Source: JBMOKU01 sp049324315
GTDB taxonomy: Bacteria > Bacillota > Clostridia > Peptostreptococcales > Thermotaleaceae
Reading direction: 5' to 3'
Assembly (NCBI GenBank): GCA_049324315.1
Contig: JBMOKU010000073.1
Coordinates: forward strand, 1-64,000
Length of the DNA stretch: 64,000 nt
In this document: in pieces, positions 31,887-40,683 of the stretch
How the letters are laid out: each line of letters begins with the position of its first letter
Position numbering within the stretch: the first letter of the stretch is position 1
Notes under the pieces: model-generated
The model's database searches: none
What the model was told of the DNA's origin: nothing
Seen by the model: the letters and a program-made list of their open reading frames with translations, nothing else
Program-made: the position numbers and the translations under genes

Positions 31887-32810
31887 ATGATGGATACAGT
31901 TATTCAAACCTACGACCTGTCTAAGCAGTACGGTATGCAGCGGGCTGTTGATGAAATGAATTTGACCGTAAGAAAAGGAGAAATCTACGGTTTCCTCGGA
32001 AGAAACGGCGCTGGGAAAACCACCACTATACGAATGCTTTTAGGATTGGTGAAGCCTACCGGAGGGGAAATTGAGATATTTGGAAAGGACTTTTTTAGTG
32101 ACCGGCACAGCATCCTCAGACGAATTGGTTCCACAATTGAAACGCCCGGATTTTATCCCGAGTTAACTGCTTTTGAAAATCTTAAAATTAATGCTAAGCT
32201 AATCGGCATCCATGACAGCAAAGCCATTGAAGAATCTCTAGAGACCGTTGGGCTGCTGGATGAAAGAAAGAAGCTGGTAAAGAACTATTCTTTAGGGATG
32301 AAGCAAAGACTGGGTATTGCCAGGGCAATCCTCCATGCCCCAGAACTGCTGATTTTAGATGAACCTACCAACGGACTGGACCCCGCAGGAATCAAGGAAA
32401 TCAGAAAGTTAATCAAAGTTTTGGCAGAAAAAAGACAGATCACCATATTTATGTCCAGTCATATTCTCAGCGAGGTACAGCAGATAGCCACAACCATCGG
32501 TATCATCCATGAGGGCAAGCTTCTGGAGGAGATATCCTTAGATGATCTGAGAAAGAGAAATCGAAAGTATATTGAAATAAAGGTCACGAATGAGGGGAAA
32601 GCCGTCATGCTGCTGGAAAAGGATATGCAAATCTTTGATTACGAAGTCCATGAGGAAGGAAGCCTTCGAATATATACCCGGTTGGAAGAGATCAGTCAAA
32701 TCAATCGTCTTTTTGTGCAAAATGGTATTGATGTAGCAAAGCTAACGTTAAGTGAAGACAATCTTGAAGATTATTTCTTAAACCTGACTGGAGGTGAGGT
32801 CGTTGATTAA
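31887..32810 (+). CDS. BcrA-type ABC transporter ATPase
   Basis: A 307-residue ATPase: Walker A GRNGAGKTTT, signature YSLGMKQRLGIARA, Walker B LLILDEPTNGLDPAG and switch His in MSSHILSE. The C-terminal 80 residues are an accessory domain as in BcrA/lantibiotic self-protection ATPases. AAAGGAGGT precedes tandem ATGs at 31887 and 31890. It pairs with the permease that overlaps its 3' end; the complex probably exports or removes peptide antibiotics such as bacitracin or lantibiotics. Confidence 0.9.
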   Translation: MMDTVIQTYDLSKQYGMQRAVDEMNLTVRKGEIYGFLGRNGAGKTTTIRMLLGLVKPTGGEIEIFGKDFFSDRHSILRRIGSTIETPGFYPELTAFENLKINAKLIGIHDSKAIEESLETVGLLDERKKLVKNYSLGMKQRLGIARAILHAPELLILDEPTNGLDPAGIKEIRKLIKVLAEKRQITIFMSSHILSEVQQIATTIGIIHEGKLLEEISLDDLRKRNRKYIEIKVTNEGKAVMLLEKDMQIFDYEVHEEGSLRIYTRLEEISQINRLFVQNGIDVAKLTLSEDNLEDYFLNLTGGEVVD

Positions 32811-33546
32811 TCTTTTGTATACGGAGATTTTTAAATTGAAACGTTCAAAGCTGTTCTTCGTGAGCTTCCTTGGCGCTACCGTTGTCCCTATCATGATGTT
32901 TTTTATGTTTATCAGTATGAGAGCCCGTAATCCGGAGAATATTCTGACCTTTGATCAATACTTCAAACAAACAGACATGTTTACCCTGCTGCTGATTGGT
33001 ACTCTGCTATTTGGTCTGTTGGCCACATATATTTTCAACCGAGAGTATCAGGAAGAAACATTAAAGAATCTCTTAACCATACCTGTAGGAAGAAAAAGCT
33101 TAATCGTCAGCAAGCTCATCATTATTCTAGGCGTTATTCTCAGCCTGTCGCTCTTTTCCTATGTAACTTCATTGTTACTAGGCTTCCTCGGTCACTTCGA
33201 AGGGTTGACCATAGGGGTACTGTTAAAATGGCTCAAGGGCTATTTATTCTCAGGAACATTGTTGTTTTTATTGACACCTTCAGTCATACTCATAACCATT
33301 CTCTTTAAAAACTATATTCCCACCATCGGTTTTACCATTGTAGTCAGTGTCATTGGAATTATCCTCATCAATTCCGACTACTCCTTGGTTTTTCCCTGGA
33401 CGGCACCAGCTATGATTGCTCATTTTGATTTGGTTGAAAGCCCGGCAAAATTCACTATCATTCATTCGTGGATTTCTCTAATCCTGACTTTCCTTATTCC
33501 CCTTACCGCAGCCTTCCTATATTTTGAGAAAACCGATATTCACTAA
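32803..33546 (+). CDS. ABC-2 family permease (BcrB-like)
   Basis: A 247-residue membrane protein with six predicted helices. The N-terminus (INLLYTEIFKLKRSKLFFVSF) is typical of BcrB/ABC-2_4 permeases. GGAGGTGAGG precedes a TTG at 32803, which I prefer to the GTG at 32794 inside the ribosome site. It overlaps the ATPase gene by 8 nt and ends at a terminator. Confidence 0.85.
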   Translation: MINLLYTEIFKLKRSKLFFVSFLGATVVPIMMFFMFISMRARNPENILTFDQYFKQTDMFTLLLIGTLLFGLLATYIFNREYQEETLKNLLTIPVGRKSLIVSKLIIILGVILSLSLFSYVTSLLLGFLGHFEGLTIGVLLKWLKGYLFSGTLLFLLTPSVILITILFKNYIPTIGFTIVVSVIGIILINSDYSLVFPWTAPAMIAHFDLVESPAKFTIIHSWISLILTFLIPLTAAFLYFEKTDIH

Positions 33547-33568
33547 AAGACAGGAGTCTCCTGTCTTT
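33546..33568 (+). terminator. terminator of the exporter operon
   Basis: AAAGACAGGA (33546-33555) and TCCTGTCTTT (33559-33568), a perfect 10-bp stem. Confidence 0.7.
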
Positions 33569-33578
33569 ACTATGTTTT

Positions 33579-33648
33579 TGTGGATAACAAGTCATATTTC
33601 ATCCGGTTGTCCACAGTTTCGCCTATAAATGAGTTTCTTTGTGGAAAA
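33579..33648. promoter_or_regulatory. cluster of three DnaA-box-like sites
   Basis: TGTGGATAA (33579-33587, perfect TTATCCACA on the minus strand), TTGTCCACA (33607-33615) and TGTGGAAAA (33640-33648, TTTTCCACA on the minus strand) lie within 70 bp ahead of the DUF401 gene. They may bind DnaA; no origin features are seen. Confidence 0.4.
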
Positions 33649-33738
33649 TGTGATTATTCTCTTCATATCGGTTTTCATTTTATGATGATTATGTTATAAC
33701 TATATTAAATCTATTATTTAATCTTAAAGGAGATCATC

Positions 33739-34980
33739 ATGATACTAGTCACACTCATCCTATCAATGGCTGTCATACTCTTCTTAGTCAGTAAGAAAGT
33801 CAACATCGGCTATTCATTAATTATTGGTTCCGTTTTACTGGCTCTATTAAACGGTAGAGGACTGTTGTACACTTTCAAAATACTTGCCAGTAGTTTACTG
33901 GAACCGACAACCGTTACATTATCCTTAACCATCGCATTAATCACCATATTAGGCCATCTAATGGAAGTCTATCTGATTATGGACAGAATGATTACTGCTT
34001 TGGAGAAAATACTTCGTAGTGCGAAATTTACGATACTGATGGCTCCTGCCATCATCGGTACATTACTGGTTACAGGTGGGGCTTTGATGTCCTGTCCCGT
34101 AGTGGAAAGTCTGGGAAACAGACTCCACCTGGAAAAGGACAAGAAGGCAGCCATCAACCTCATTTTCCGCCATGCATTGTATTTTATTTTTCCACTATCG
34201 ACTACGATCCTCTTAGCTGCTGAAATAGGAGATTTTAATGTCTGGGATTTTGTTAAGCTCCAATTTCCCATTGCCGTGGTTATGTATATTGCAGGATATG
34301 TACTATACTTAAGACACAGCCATGAACCACGCCTTGAAAAAATACAGCCTCGTGAATACCTAGATGCCATTGGAGCATTCTTGCTGTATTCATCTCCTAT
34401 ACTCGTCAGCCTCCTGGGGGTTGTACTACTAAAGCTGCCCTTCCATGTATCCTTGTTTTTCGGTATCCTATGCAGCATTCTCATTCATTTGTATGATGAG
34501 AAAAAGGATCCGCAATACCATGTGGAACAGGGAATCATCAAGACCATCATCAAGGGCATCAAGCCTCCCATGATTATTGCAGTCATTGGTGTTATGATAT
34601 TTAAAAATGTCATGAATGATTTTCAGGAAATTTATACGCAGCTGGGAGCCTTACTTAATGAAGGAATACCCTTGGAGATTATCATGTTTGCCGCTTGTGC
34701 ATTCATTTCTTTCTCCCTGGCTTCCACGCAGCCCAGTATCGCCATTATGTTCCCTATGATACTGCCATTGGCACCAAACTATGATGTAAAGCTTCTTTAT
34801 GCCATGTTTATTTATACATCCGGGTTTGTTTTCTACTATATTTCTCCAATGCATTTATGCCAAGTCCTTACTTTAGAATACTTTGAAGTAAATTTAAAAG
34901 ATCTGTATAAGAACTATATAATAATACTGCCGATTATTTACGTGACCATGCTCATCATCTATGGGCTTCATATGATGTAA
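33739..34980 (+). CDS. DUF401 family membrane protein
   Basis: A 413-residue integral membrane protein with about eleven hydrophobic segments. It matches the DUF401 family, related to the GntP/DctM-like ion transporter group: the N-terminal VNIGYSLIIGSVLLALL, GALMSCPVVESLGNRL and the conserved FISFSLASTQPSIAIMFPMILPL. Probably a transporter for an organic anion; the substrate is unknown. AAAGGAG precedes the ATG. Monocistronic, with a terminator. Confidence 0.85.
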   Translation: MILVTLILSMAVILFLVSKKVNIGYSLIIGSVLLALLNGRGLLYTFKILASSLLEPTTVTLSLTIALITILGHLMEVYLIMDRMITALEKILRSAKFTILMAPAIIGTLLVTGGALMSCPVVESLGNRLHLEKDKKAAINLIFRHALYFIFPLSTTILLAAEIGDFNVWDFVKLQFPIAVVMYIAGYVLYLRHSHEPRLEKIQPREYLDAIGAFLLYSSPILVSLLGVVLLKLPFHVSLFFGILCSILIHLYDEKKDPQYHVEQGIIKTIIKGIKPPMIIAVIGVMIFKNVMNDFQEIYTQLGALLNEGIPLEIIMFAACAFISFSLASTQPSIAIMFPMILPLAPNYDVKLLYAMFIYTSGFVFYYISPMHLCQVLTLEYFEVNLKDLYKNYIIILPIIYVTMLIIYGLHMM

Positions 34981-35016
34981 CTGCGAAGTAATCTGTCAAA
35001 TCCTACAAAAACACGA

Positions 35017-35046
35017 ATAGGAGGGTTTTCCCTCCTATCTTTTCTT
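35017..35046 (+). terminator. terminator after DUF401 gene
   Basis: ATAGGAGGG (35017-35025) and CCCTCCTAT (35030-35038) around TTTT, followed by CTTTTCTTTC. Confidence 0.8.
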
Positions 35047-35069
35047 TCTGTCCATATGCTTTCTTATTC

Positions 35070-36071
35070 TTACTTGCAGCTGTCCCGTATAATCAGCTCA
35101 CAAGGGATAACTACTTTTTTGGATATTTCCCGATTATTTCGAATTCTCTCCATTAGTAACCCCACTGCCGTTTCTCCCATAAACTCTGTATGCACCTTCA
35201 CCGTGGTCAGCGGAGGAACCAGATACTTAGAAGTAGCAATATCATTAAATCCAACAATGCTTATATCCTTTGGCACTTGCATTTCCGATTCATAAAGGGC
35301 TCGCAAGGCCCCTGTCGCCATTGTATCACTGGCAATAAAGAAAGCCGTAGGCAGGTTCTCTAATGAAACTGCTTTTTTCATCAATTCATATCCGTCTTTT
35401 GCAGTGAAGCTGCCAACATGCATATAAGTCTCATCAAAAAGGCCTTTTTCCCGCAAATACTTTATGAAGGTTACTTCTCTTTCATCTTCTATTAGCTCCC
35501 TCGAAGTCCCGATATATTCCCGACCTCCAATATATCCGATTTTTTTATGTCCTAGACCTACGATGAAATCAAGCACTTCAATCATTGCTTTTCTAAAATC
35601 CAGAATGACCGAATCAAATTTTTTATCATCGGGTGATGAATCAACAAATACAATGTTTGGAGAAAATTGAAGGAATTTTTCAATATCATCATGGCTGAAT
35701 TTTCCTACAGCAATCAATCCGTCAACATTGTCCGGACCAAATTCAATATACTTTCCATCCTCTTTAAAGAATTTTAAAAGATCGATATTTTTTTGGAAGC
35801 ATTCTCTTTCGACACCCATGCGAATATATAGATAATAGGGATCACCCAATTCTTCCTTTTCTGAGTACCAATGGATAAGGCCGATTTTCATTCTTGAATC
35901 CTGTACCTTATTTCTTTCACGAACTGTTTTATAATCCAAGTCCTCAGCAACTTCAAAAATTTTCTTTCTCGTTTCATCAGTTACAGACAGCGTCTGGTCA
36001 TAATTCAACACCCTCGATACGGTAGCCGGGGAGACACCTGCTTTTTGTGCAATATCCTTTATTGTTGCCAT
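35070..36071 (-). CDS. LacI-family transcriptional regulator
   Basis: A 333-residue regulator starting MATIKDIAQKAGVSPATVSRVLNYD, the canonical LacI helix-turn-helix plus hinge (about 1-60), followed by a periplasmic-binding-protein-like effector domain (about 62-330; GYIGGREYIG, PTAFFIASDTMATGALRALYE, SIVGFND). GGAA lies about 7 nt upstream of the ATG at 36071. No sugar genes adjoin it, so its targets are elsewhere or autoregulatory. Confidence 0.92.
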   Translation of the reverse strand: MATIKDIAQKAGVSPATVSRVLNYDQTLSVTDETRKKIFEVAEDLDYKTVRERNKVQDSRMKIGLIHWYSEKEELGDPYYLYIRMGVERECFQKNIDLLKFFKEDGKYIEFGPDNVDGLIAVGKFSHDDIEKFLQFSPNIVFVDSSPDDKKFDSVILDFRKAMIEVLDFIVGLGHKKIGYIGGREYIGTSRELIEDEREVTFIKYLREKGLFDETYMHVGSFTAKDGYELMKKAVSLENLPTAFFIASDTMATGALRALYESEMQVPKDISIVGFNDIATSKYLVPPLTTVKVHTEFMGETAVGLLMERIRNNREISKKVVIPCELIIRDSCK

Positions 36072-36155
36072 GATAACGTTCCTTTCCTTGCAAACCTTTA
36101 TTTTAATCATATTTTATCATAAATAATCTTTTTGTATTAGTCTATCCGCAAAAAA

Positions 36156-36185
36156 AGAGAATCCCATGGATATATGGAACCCTCT
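36156..36185 (-). terminator. terminator of ykuK-like gene
   Basis: In the minus-strand RNA AGAGGGUUCCAU pairs over 12 bp with AUGGGAUUCUCU (three G-U pairs), followed by a run of at least six U. Confidence 0.75.
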
Positions 36186-36194
36186 ATTCTATCT

Positions 36195-36677
36195 TTATCC
36201 CACTTTACTTCCCCGTTTTGTAATTTTATCGGCAATTCCTGAAGAAGCATAGGAATCCGGTTTCATACAGCATTTGAATCCCAAGGCCATTACCCATCCT
36301 ACGATTTCCTTGATCAGCTCCTTCGTGTCTCCTTGGTTTCCGATATCCACATGTACCTCAAAAGAAGCATGAATATCATTTTGATGGATAAATGCCATCA
36401 CCTTGGATGCTAATTCTATACTATAAGATGTTTCCGTAAATATTTTCTGCCGCAGATTTTTTATTCTTTTGATCTTCTTAATATCATAGAAGAAGATTCC
36501 GCCCTTTGATTTACGTACAAGGGTTATGACAGAAACCATTTTTGTGAATCCTTCAAAGCTTTGGGAATCCGTCCCTACAGAAATAATATACTCAGAATCT
36601 AAATCTTTACCGGTGTATTCCTTGATTCTCTCGCAAACTTCATGAAAACTAAGTTCTCCATAAGTTATACTCTTCAT
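36195..36677 (-). CDS. YkuK family RNase H-like protein (DUF458)
   Basis: A 160-residue protein matching the YkuK/DUF458 family, predicted to have an RNase H-like fold: YIISVGTDSQSF near residue 35 (acidic site), KSKGGIFFYDIKKIKRIKNLRQKIFTET, and FEVHVDIGNQGDTKELIKEIVGWVMALGF with a second acidic pair. Whether it is a nuclease is not proven. Monocistronic. Confidence 0.85.
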   Translation of the reverse strand: MKSITYGELSFHEVCERIKEYTGKDLDSEYIISVGTDSQSFEGFTKMVSVITLVRKSKGGIFFYDIKKIKRIKNLRQKIFTETSYSIELASKVMAFIHQNDIHASFEVHVDIGNQGDTKELIKEIVGWVMALGFKCCMKPDSYASSGIADKITKRGSKVG

Positions 36678-36862
36678 TCTCTACACCTCCATGATTCTTC
36701 TCATGACCCAACCTGTAGTTTTTCTTTACTTTATTTATTCTTCTTTATCATAGGACTTTCCTTTAATATTAACTTTAAATGTTGCCGAAATTTATGTTAA
36801 ATCTTTGTTATGCCCTTTCTCATAAATCATCTGAAAGAAAGTGCATATTTCTCAACTATATG

Positions 36863-36895
36863 AAAAGTGACAGAAGTCTCCCCCTATCACTTTTT
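36863..36895 (-). terminator. terminator of the RimJ/L-like gene
   Basis: AAAAGTGA (36863-36870) and TCACTTTT (36887-36894) flank 16 nt. On the minus strand it lies just after the stop codon. Confidence 0.6.
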
Positions 36896-36897
36896 CA

Positions 36898-37470
36898 TTA
36901 ATAACTATTTTTTTGTTGAATGATATCTTTAATATAAATAGAATTGAACTCTTTCGCCAGGATATCCATATATATTTCATCATAGCGAACGCCGGCAATT
37001 TGCTTTGTTTCTCTAAGCCTTCCCACTTCCTTAAAGCCTGCTTTTACATAACATTTGAGAGCCGGTTTGTTATAAGAATAAACCCTTAAATGAATATTAT
37101 GTAGGTTTAAGATACTGAATCCAAAATCCAGCAGCAGTTGAATTGCTTCAACGCCATATCCCTTTCCCCAGTAATCTTTATTGCCGATAAATATGCCCAG
37201 CTCTGCAACCTTATTGACATGATCAATCCTTGGAAAACCAATATTTCCGATGAGTTCTTCCCTCTCAAGATCGATGATGGCAAAATTAAACTCCGTATTA
37301 GACAGTCTTTCGAGGATCTCCTTTTCTTTATCCAAGGTCAACTGACTGGCAGATAAAATCAAACCCGCTGTCACATCCATATCATTGGTCCATTTCGTAT
37401 ACTTTACATAATCATCGACGCAAATAGGTGATAGGTAACATTTCTTCCCCACCATTTTCTTAAAGTACAT
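36898..37470 (-). CDS. RimJ/RimL-type GNAT acetyltransferase
   Basis: A 190-residue acetyltransferase of the RimJ/RimL branch: the N-terminal KKCYLSPICVDDYVKYTKWTND, acetyl-CoA site FIGNKDYWGKGYGVEAIQLLLDFGF, and AGFKEVGRLRETKQIAG. Likely acetylates a protein N-terminus or small molecule; the substrate is unknown. Confidence 0.88.
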   Translation of the reverse strand: MYFKKMVGKKCYLSPICVDDYVKYTKWTNDMDVTAGLILSASQLTLDKEKEILERLSNTEFNFAIIDLEREELIGNIGFPRIDHVNKVAELGIFIGNKDYWGKGYGVEAIQLLLDFGFSILNLHNIHLRVYSYNKPALKCYVKAGFKEVGRLRETKQIAGVRYDEIYMDILAKEFNSIYIKDIIQQKNSY

Positions 37471-37550
37471 CCTTCATCCCCCCACCCTAACCATTTCCAA
37501 TATTATACATTATCCATTCCCAGTATTCAACCGATATCTTAATACATGTC

Positions 37551-38234
37551 TCACTTATTCTTTTCCGTGTCTACTTTAAAAGGATTTCGCCATTCCATCA
37601 GCGCACCGTAGTTGCAGGACTCTTCATCTTCCAGATAGTTGGCAACCACATGCAGCGGCATACGTCCACACCGCAGTAAAAAGGTAATGACAGGGTCCAT
37701 TAACTCTCCTTTCACCACCGCTTCCAAATACTGCTCCGCTGTCATTTGGGATGCCACCTTGCAATATCCCGGCATTCTGCCACCCCCCAGCAGCCGGTCA
37801 AGACCTTTATGGATAACCACTTCATACATGGCGTGCATTAATCTTTTGCCAAGGTCCAGTTTTCGATATCCAGGCCTTATACAAATATCCACCACATATA
37901 ATGTGTTCCCTTTTGGGTCATGATTTCGAATATATCCTCTGTCCGTTATTTCCTCCCAGGTGTGGAAAGGATGTTCTGGATCAAAGTTTACCATCAAACC
38001 GGTCATGGACCCCACCAGTTCTCCCTCTATTTCCACACATAGTGCCCCTTCCGGGAAAAGTGAAATGTGGTTCATCAATTGTTCTTGATTCCACCATAAT
38101 TCTGAAGGAAATGGCGGGGGAAAGCTTTCCCTCTGAATATCAATTAACTGCTCAAAATCTTCTTCATGATAATTCCGAATAATGGCCTTGGTGTTTTTCT
38201 TATCCTGAACTAAATAAAACTCTTTATAGTACAT
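37551..38234 (-). CDS. GNAT acetyltransferase paired with nitrilase (YhcX N-terminal-like)
   Basis: A 227-residue acetyltransferase: AIIRNYHEEDFEQLIDIQRESFPPPFP, LYVVDICIRPGYRKLDLGKRLMHAMYEVV, then GGGRMPGYCKVASQMTAEQYLEAVVKGE. This matches the N-terminal half of bifunctional GNAT/carbon-nitrogen hydrolases such as B. subtilis YhcX. GAGGGATG precedes the ATG at 38234. It directly follows the nitrilase gene (31-nt gap), so the two parts of YhcX are separate proteins here. Confidence 0.82.
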   Translation of the reverse strand: MYYKEFYLVQDKKNTKAIIRNYHEEDFEQLIDIQRESFPPPFPSELWWNQEQLMNHISLFPEGALCVEIEGELVGSMTGLMVNFDPEHPFHTWEEITDRGYIRNHDPKGNTLYVVDICIRPGYRKLDLGKRLMHAMYEVVIHKGLDRLLGGGRMPGYCKVASQMTAEQYLEAVVKGELMDPVITFLLRCGRMPLHVVANYLEDEESCNYGALMEWRNPFKVDTEKNK

Positions 38235-38265
38235 AGTCCCATCCCTCTTCATATTACTAAATTAA

Positions 38266-39141
38266 CTAGCACAACGCATTAAATTCCTCTGTCCAGTCAG
38301 GATATAAATCAATCCGTCGATCCCGCCATGTGGTCACAGAGCCCTTTTCCCTCACCTTATACAGCAAATCCAAATCCAAGTCCGTAGTAATCACCATATC
38401 ATCATTGATAATACCTTCCATCAAAATTCCCTTTTGTGGAAAAGGTATATCATTGGGTGTTATCACTGCTGCCTGCCCATAGTTGGCTCTCATGAAGTCT
38501 ACGGTCGGTAATGTCCCGGTAGTCCCTGTGGTCACAATATACACCTGATTTTCAATGGCTCTGGCATGACAGGTATAACGGACACGATAGAATCCATGGC
38601 TGTCGTCTGTACAAGATGGGCAAAAAATCATGTCTGCTCCCTTGGCCTTTGCCATCCGGACAATCTCAGGGAATTCTATATCATAGCAAATCAGCACCGC
38701 CACCCGTCCAAAAGCTGTATCAAAAACATGCAGCTTTTCTCCCGGTGTCAGTCCCCATTCCTTGACTTCCGTTGGCGTCAGGTGAAGCTTTGCTTGTTCG
38801 GCAATCCCACCGTCAGGATAGAATAAATGAGCTGTATTGTACAACCTACCCTTTTTCTCAACAATATGGGTCCCACCAATAATATGCAGCTTATATTCTT
38901 TCGCCATAGCGGAAAACAGGGAGTGATATGCTTCTGTAAACCGCGGAAGTTCCCTAATGCTTATAGGATTTTCCCTACTGCCCATAGACATCAACTGTGT
39001 TGTTAAAAATTCAGGAAACAAAATAAAATCTGCATCAAATTCCCTGGCTGTTTTTATATAGTGCTCTACTTGATCTTTAAACTCTTCGAATGACTGGATT
39101 GTGTGCAGCCGATACTGCACAGCCGATACTCTCACTTTCAT
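38266..39141 (-). CDS. carbon-nitrogen hydrolase (nitrilase superfamily)
   Basis: A 291-residue amidohydrolase with the Glu-Lys-Cys triad: FILFPEFLTTQ, AKLHLTPTEVKEW and VLICYDIEFPEIVRMAKAKGAD. It matches the C-terminal half of YhcX-type fusions and hydrolyses an unknown amide. GAGAGG precedes the ATG at 39141 at good spacing. It is the first gene of the pair with the acetyltransferase. Confidence 0.87.
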   Translation of the reverse strand: MKVRVSAVQYRLHTIQSFEEFKDQVEHYIKTAREFDADFILFPEFLTTQLMSMGSRENPISIRELPRFTEAYHSLFSAMAKEYKLHIIGGTHIVEKKGRLYNTAHLFYPDGGIAEQAKLHLTPTEVKEWGLTPGEKLHVFDTAFGRVAVLICYDIEFPEIVRMAKAKGADMIFCPSCTDDSHGFYRVRYTCHARAIENQVYIVTTGTTGTLPTVDFMRANYGQAAVITPNDIPFPQKGILMEGIINDDMVITTDLDLDLLYKVREKGSVTTWRDRRIDLYPDWTEEFNALC

Positions 39142-39258
39142 CTTTTTCATCCTCTCAAAAAATCCTACAGGTTATCTCAAATGATATCAATAAAATAGTA
39201 AATTTTCTATAGGATATGACAATATTTCCCGGGAAATGACGAATTTTGTATTTCCTGA

Positions 39259-39978
39259 TCAGAAAATTCTTACCTGAAAACGTCTTAGAAATAATGAAAA
39301 GTATATAAGATGAATCATAAAACCAATCCCTAGATAGATCAAAAAGGTTCCCATCCCCTCATTCATCTTGACAATTGCCTGAACAGGCCAATAGAAGGGG
39401 ATGATCCCTGCCAGCAGGCTCCATTTGTTTTTTATAAAAAGACTTACCATAGGTGCCATAAGCAGCAGCCCCAGCCCTTTGGATAAAGCCAAGCCTTCTA
39501 CTTTATTCCCTGCCCAATTGGCTAAAAATAACGCAACCAACGGAGCCTCCAATGCCACGACAACAGCCAATAGGAAAAGTTGGACAAAGCTAATTTCCAT
39601 CAACCCTAAAGCAGGCAGCAATATCATGCTATATAGCAAACTAATCAAAACGGGTATCCCCAACCGATAGCTTAAATATCCACTTTTCCCCAAGGGTGTG
39701 ACGATCAACGTCATCAAAACATGTTCATCCCGCTCATCCAGCAGCATAAATCCGACAACCATCCCCATCAACAGAGGTGTCATTAAGGCAAAAAAGCCTA
39801 CAATCCAACCGTTGTAGTCAGGAAGATATATATGGTCTGAAAGCTTTACCTGCAAAATAGGGATCGAAAAGCGTATGATCAATGTATAAATAATTGGCCC
39901 TGCCAGCATGTAGCCCAGCATGGGTTCACGAATGATGCTTTTAAAATCACTGATCATCAGGGCAATGATTTTCCTCAT
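39259..39978 (-). CDS. ABC transporter permease
   Basis: A 239-residue membrane protein with six predicted helices, ABC-2-like. DERDEHVLMTLIVTPLGKSGYL is the cytoplasmic coupling segment typical of these permeases. It follows the other permease without a gap and is the last gene of the TetR-ATPase-permease-permease operon. Probably exports a drug or lipid-like compound. Confidence 0.8.
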   Translation of the reverse strand: MRKIIALMISDFKSIIREPMLGYMLAGPIIYTLIIRFSIPILQVKLSDHIYLPDYNGWIVGFFALMTPLLMGMVVGFMLLDERDEHVLMTLIVTPLGKSGYLSYRLGIPVLISLLYSMILLPALGLMEISFVQLFLLAVVVALEAPLVALFLANWAGNKVEGLALSKGLGLLLMAPMVSLFIKNKWSLLAGIIPFYWPVQAIVKMNEGMGTFLIYLGIGFMIHLIYFSLFLRRFQVRIF

Positions 39979-40683
39979 TTATTCCATCCCCTCTCTTAGG
40001 ACAATAAATCGATAGAAAGATCGATAAGCCCATTTGAACATAAAAATATTCCAGCAAATTAAATAAATGACACCATAGATGATTTCCCAAACCTCTACCG
40101 GCTGGAAAGCTCCTCTAATCAGAAGGAGCGAGGCCTGTGAAGGAAACAGATAAAACCACGGTGTCTGGATCAGTCTAAAATAACCCAAAATAGGCAGATT
40201 CAAAGCAAACATATATACAATGGATGTTAAAATATATTCGTTAACGGTTTTAAAACGTGCCACTGCTACAAAACCAACCAGGATATATAAAAAAGATGTA
40301 AGCACAAGACCTGTTATCATGAGTAACAGATTAAAGGGGTTTGTGTATCCGAAGGAGGCAATCACCAGGCTTGCAAGGACCGCCAGCAGTGTTAAGGATA
40401 CCATCTTTGCCAGTAAATACTCCTTTTCGCGTAAAGGTGTTGATATAAGGTATTCCAAGGTATTCTCGCCTTTTTCTAAAAGAATCAGGCCTCCGATGAA
40501 GTAAAAGCCCAAAAAGGCCGGATCAGAAAAAATGATAAAAGGCGTTATCACGTCCAAACTAGAACTCGGGATACTTCTCAACAGCAGTACATATACCAGT
40601 GTTACAATGGTGTAAACCGTATAGAAACCGTATTTTATCTGAAGCAATATATCGTTTCTCAATGCTCCGAAAAATCGCTTCAT
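39979..40683 (-). CDS. ABC transporter permease
   Basis: A 234-residue protein with six predicted helices. LLEKGENTLEYLISTPLREKEYLLAKMVSLT is the ABC-2 coupling motif. Its start overlaps the ATPase stop by 4 nt. It probably forms a heterodimeric channel with the next permease. Confidence 0.82.
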   Translation of the reverse strand: MKRFFGALRNDILLQIKYGFYTVYTIVTLVYVLLLRSIPSSSLDVITPFIIFSDPAFLGFYFIGGLILLEKGENTLEYLISTPLREKEYLLAKMVSLTLLAVLASLVIASFGYTNPFNLLLMITGLVLTSFLYILVGFVAVARFKTVNEYILTSIVYMFALNLPILGYFRLIQTPWFYLFPSQASLLLIRGAFQPVEVWEIIYGVIYLICWNIFMFKWAYRSFYRFIVLREGME

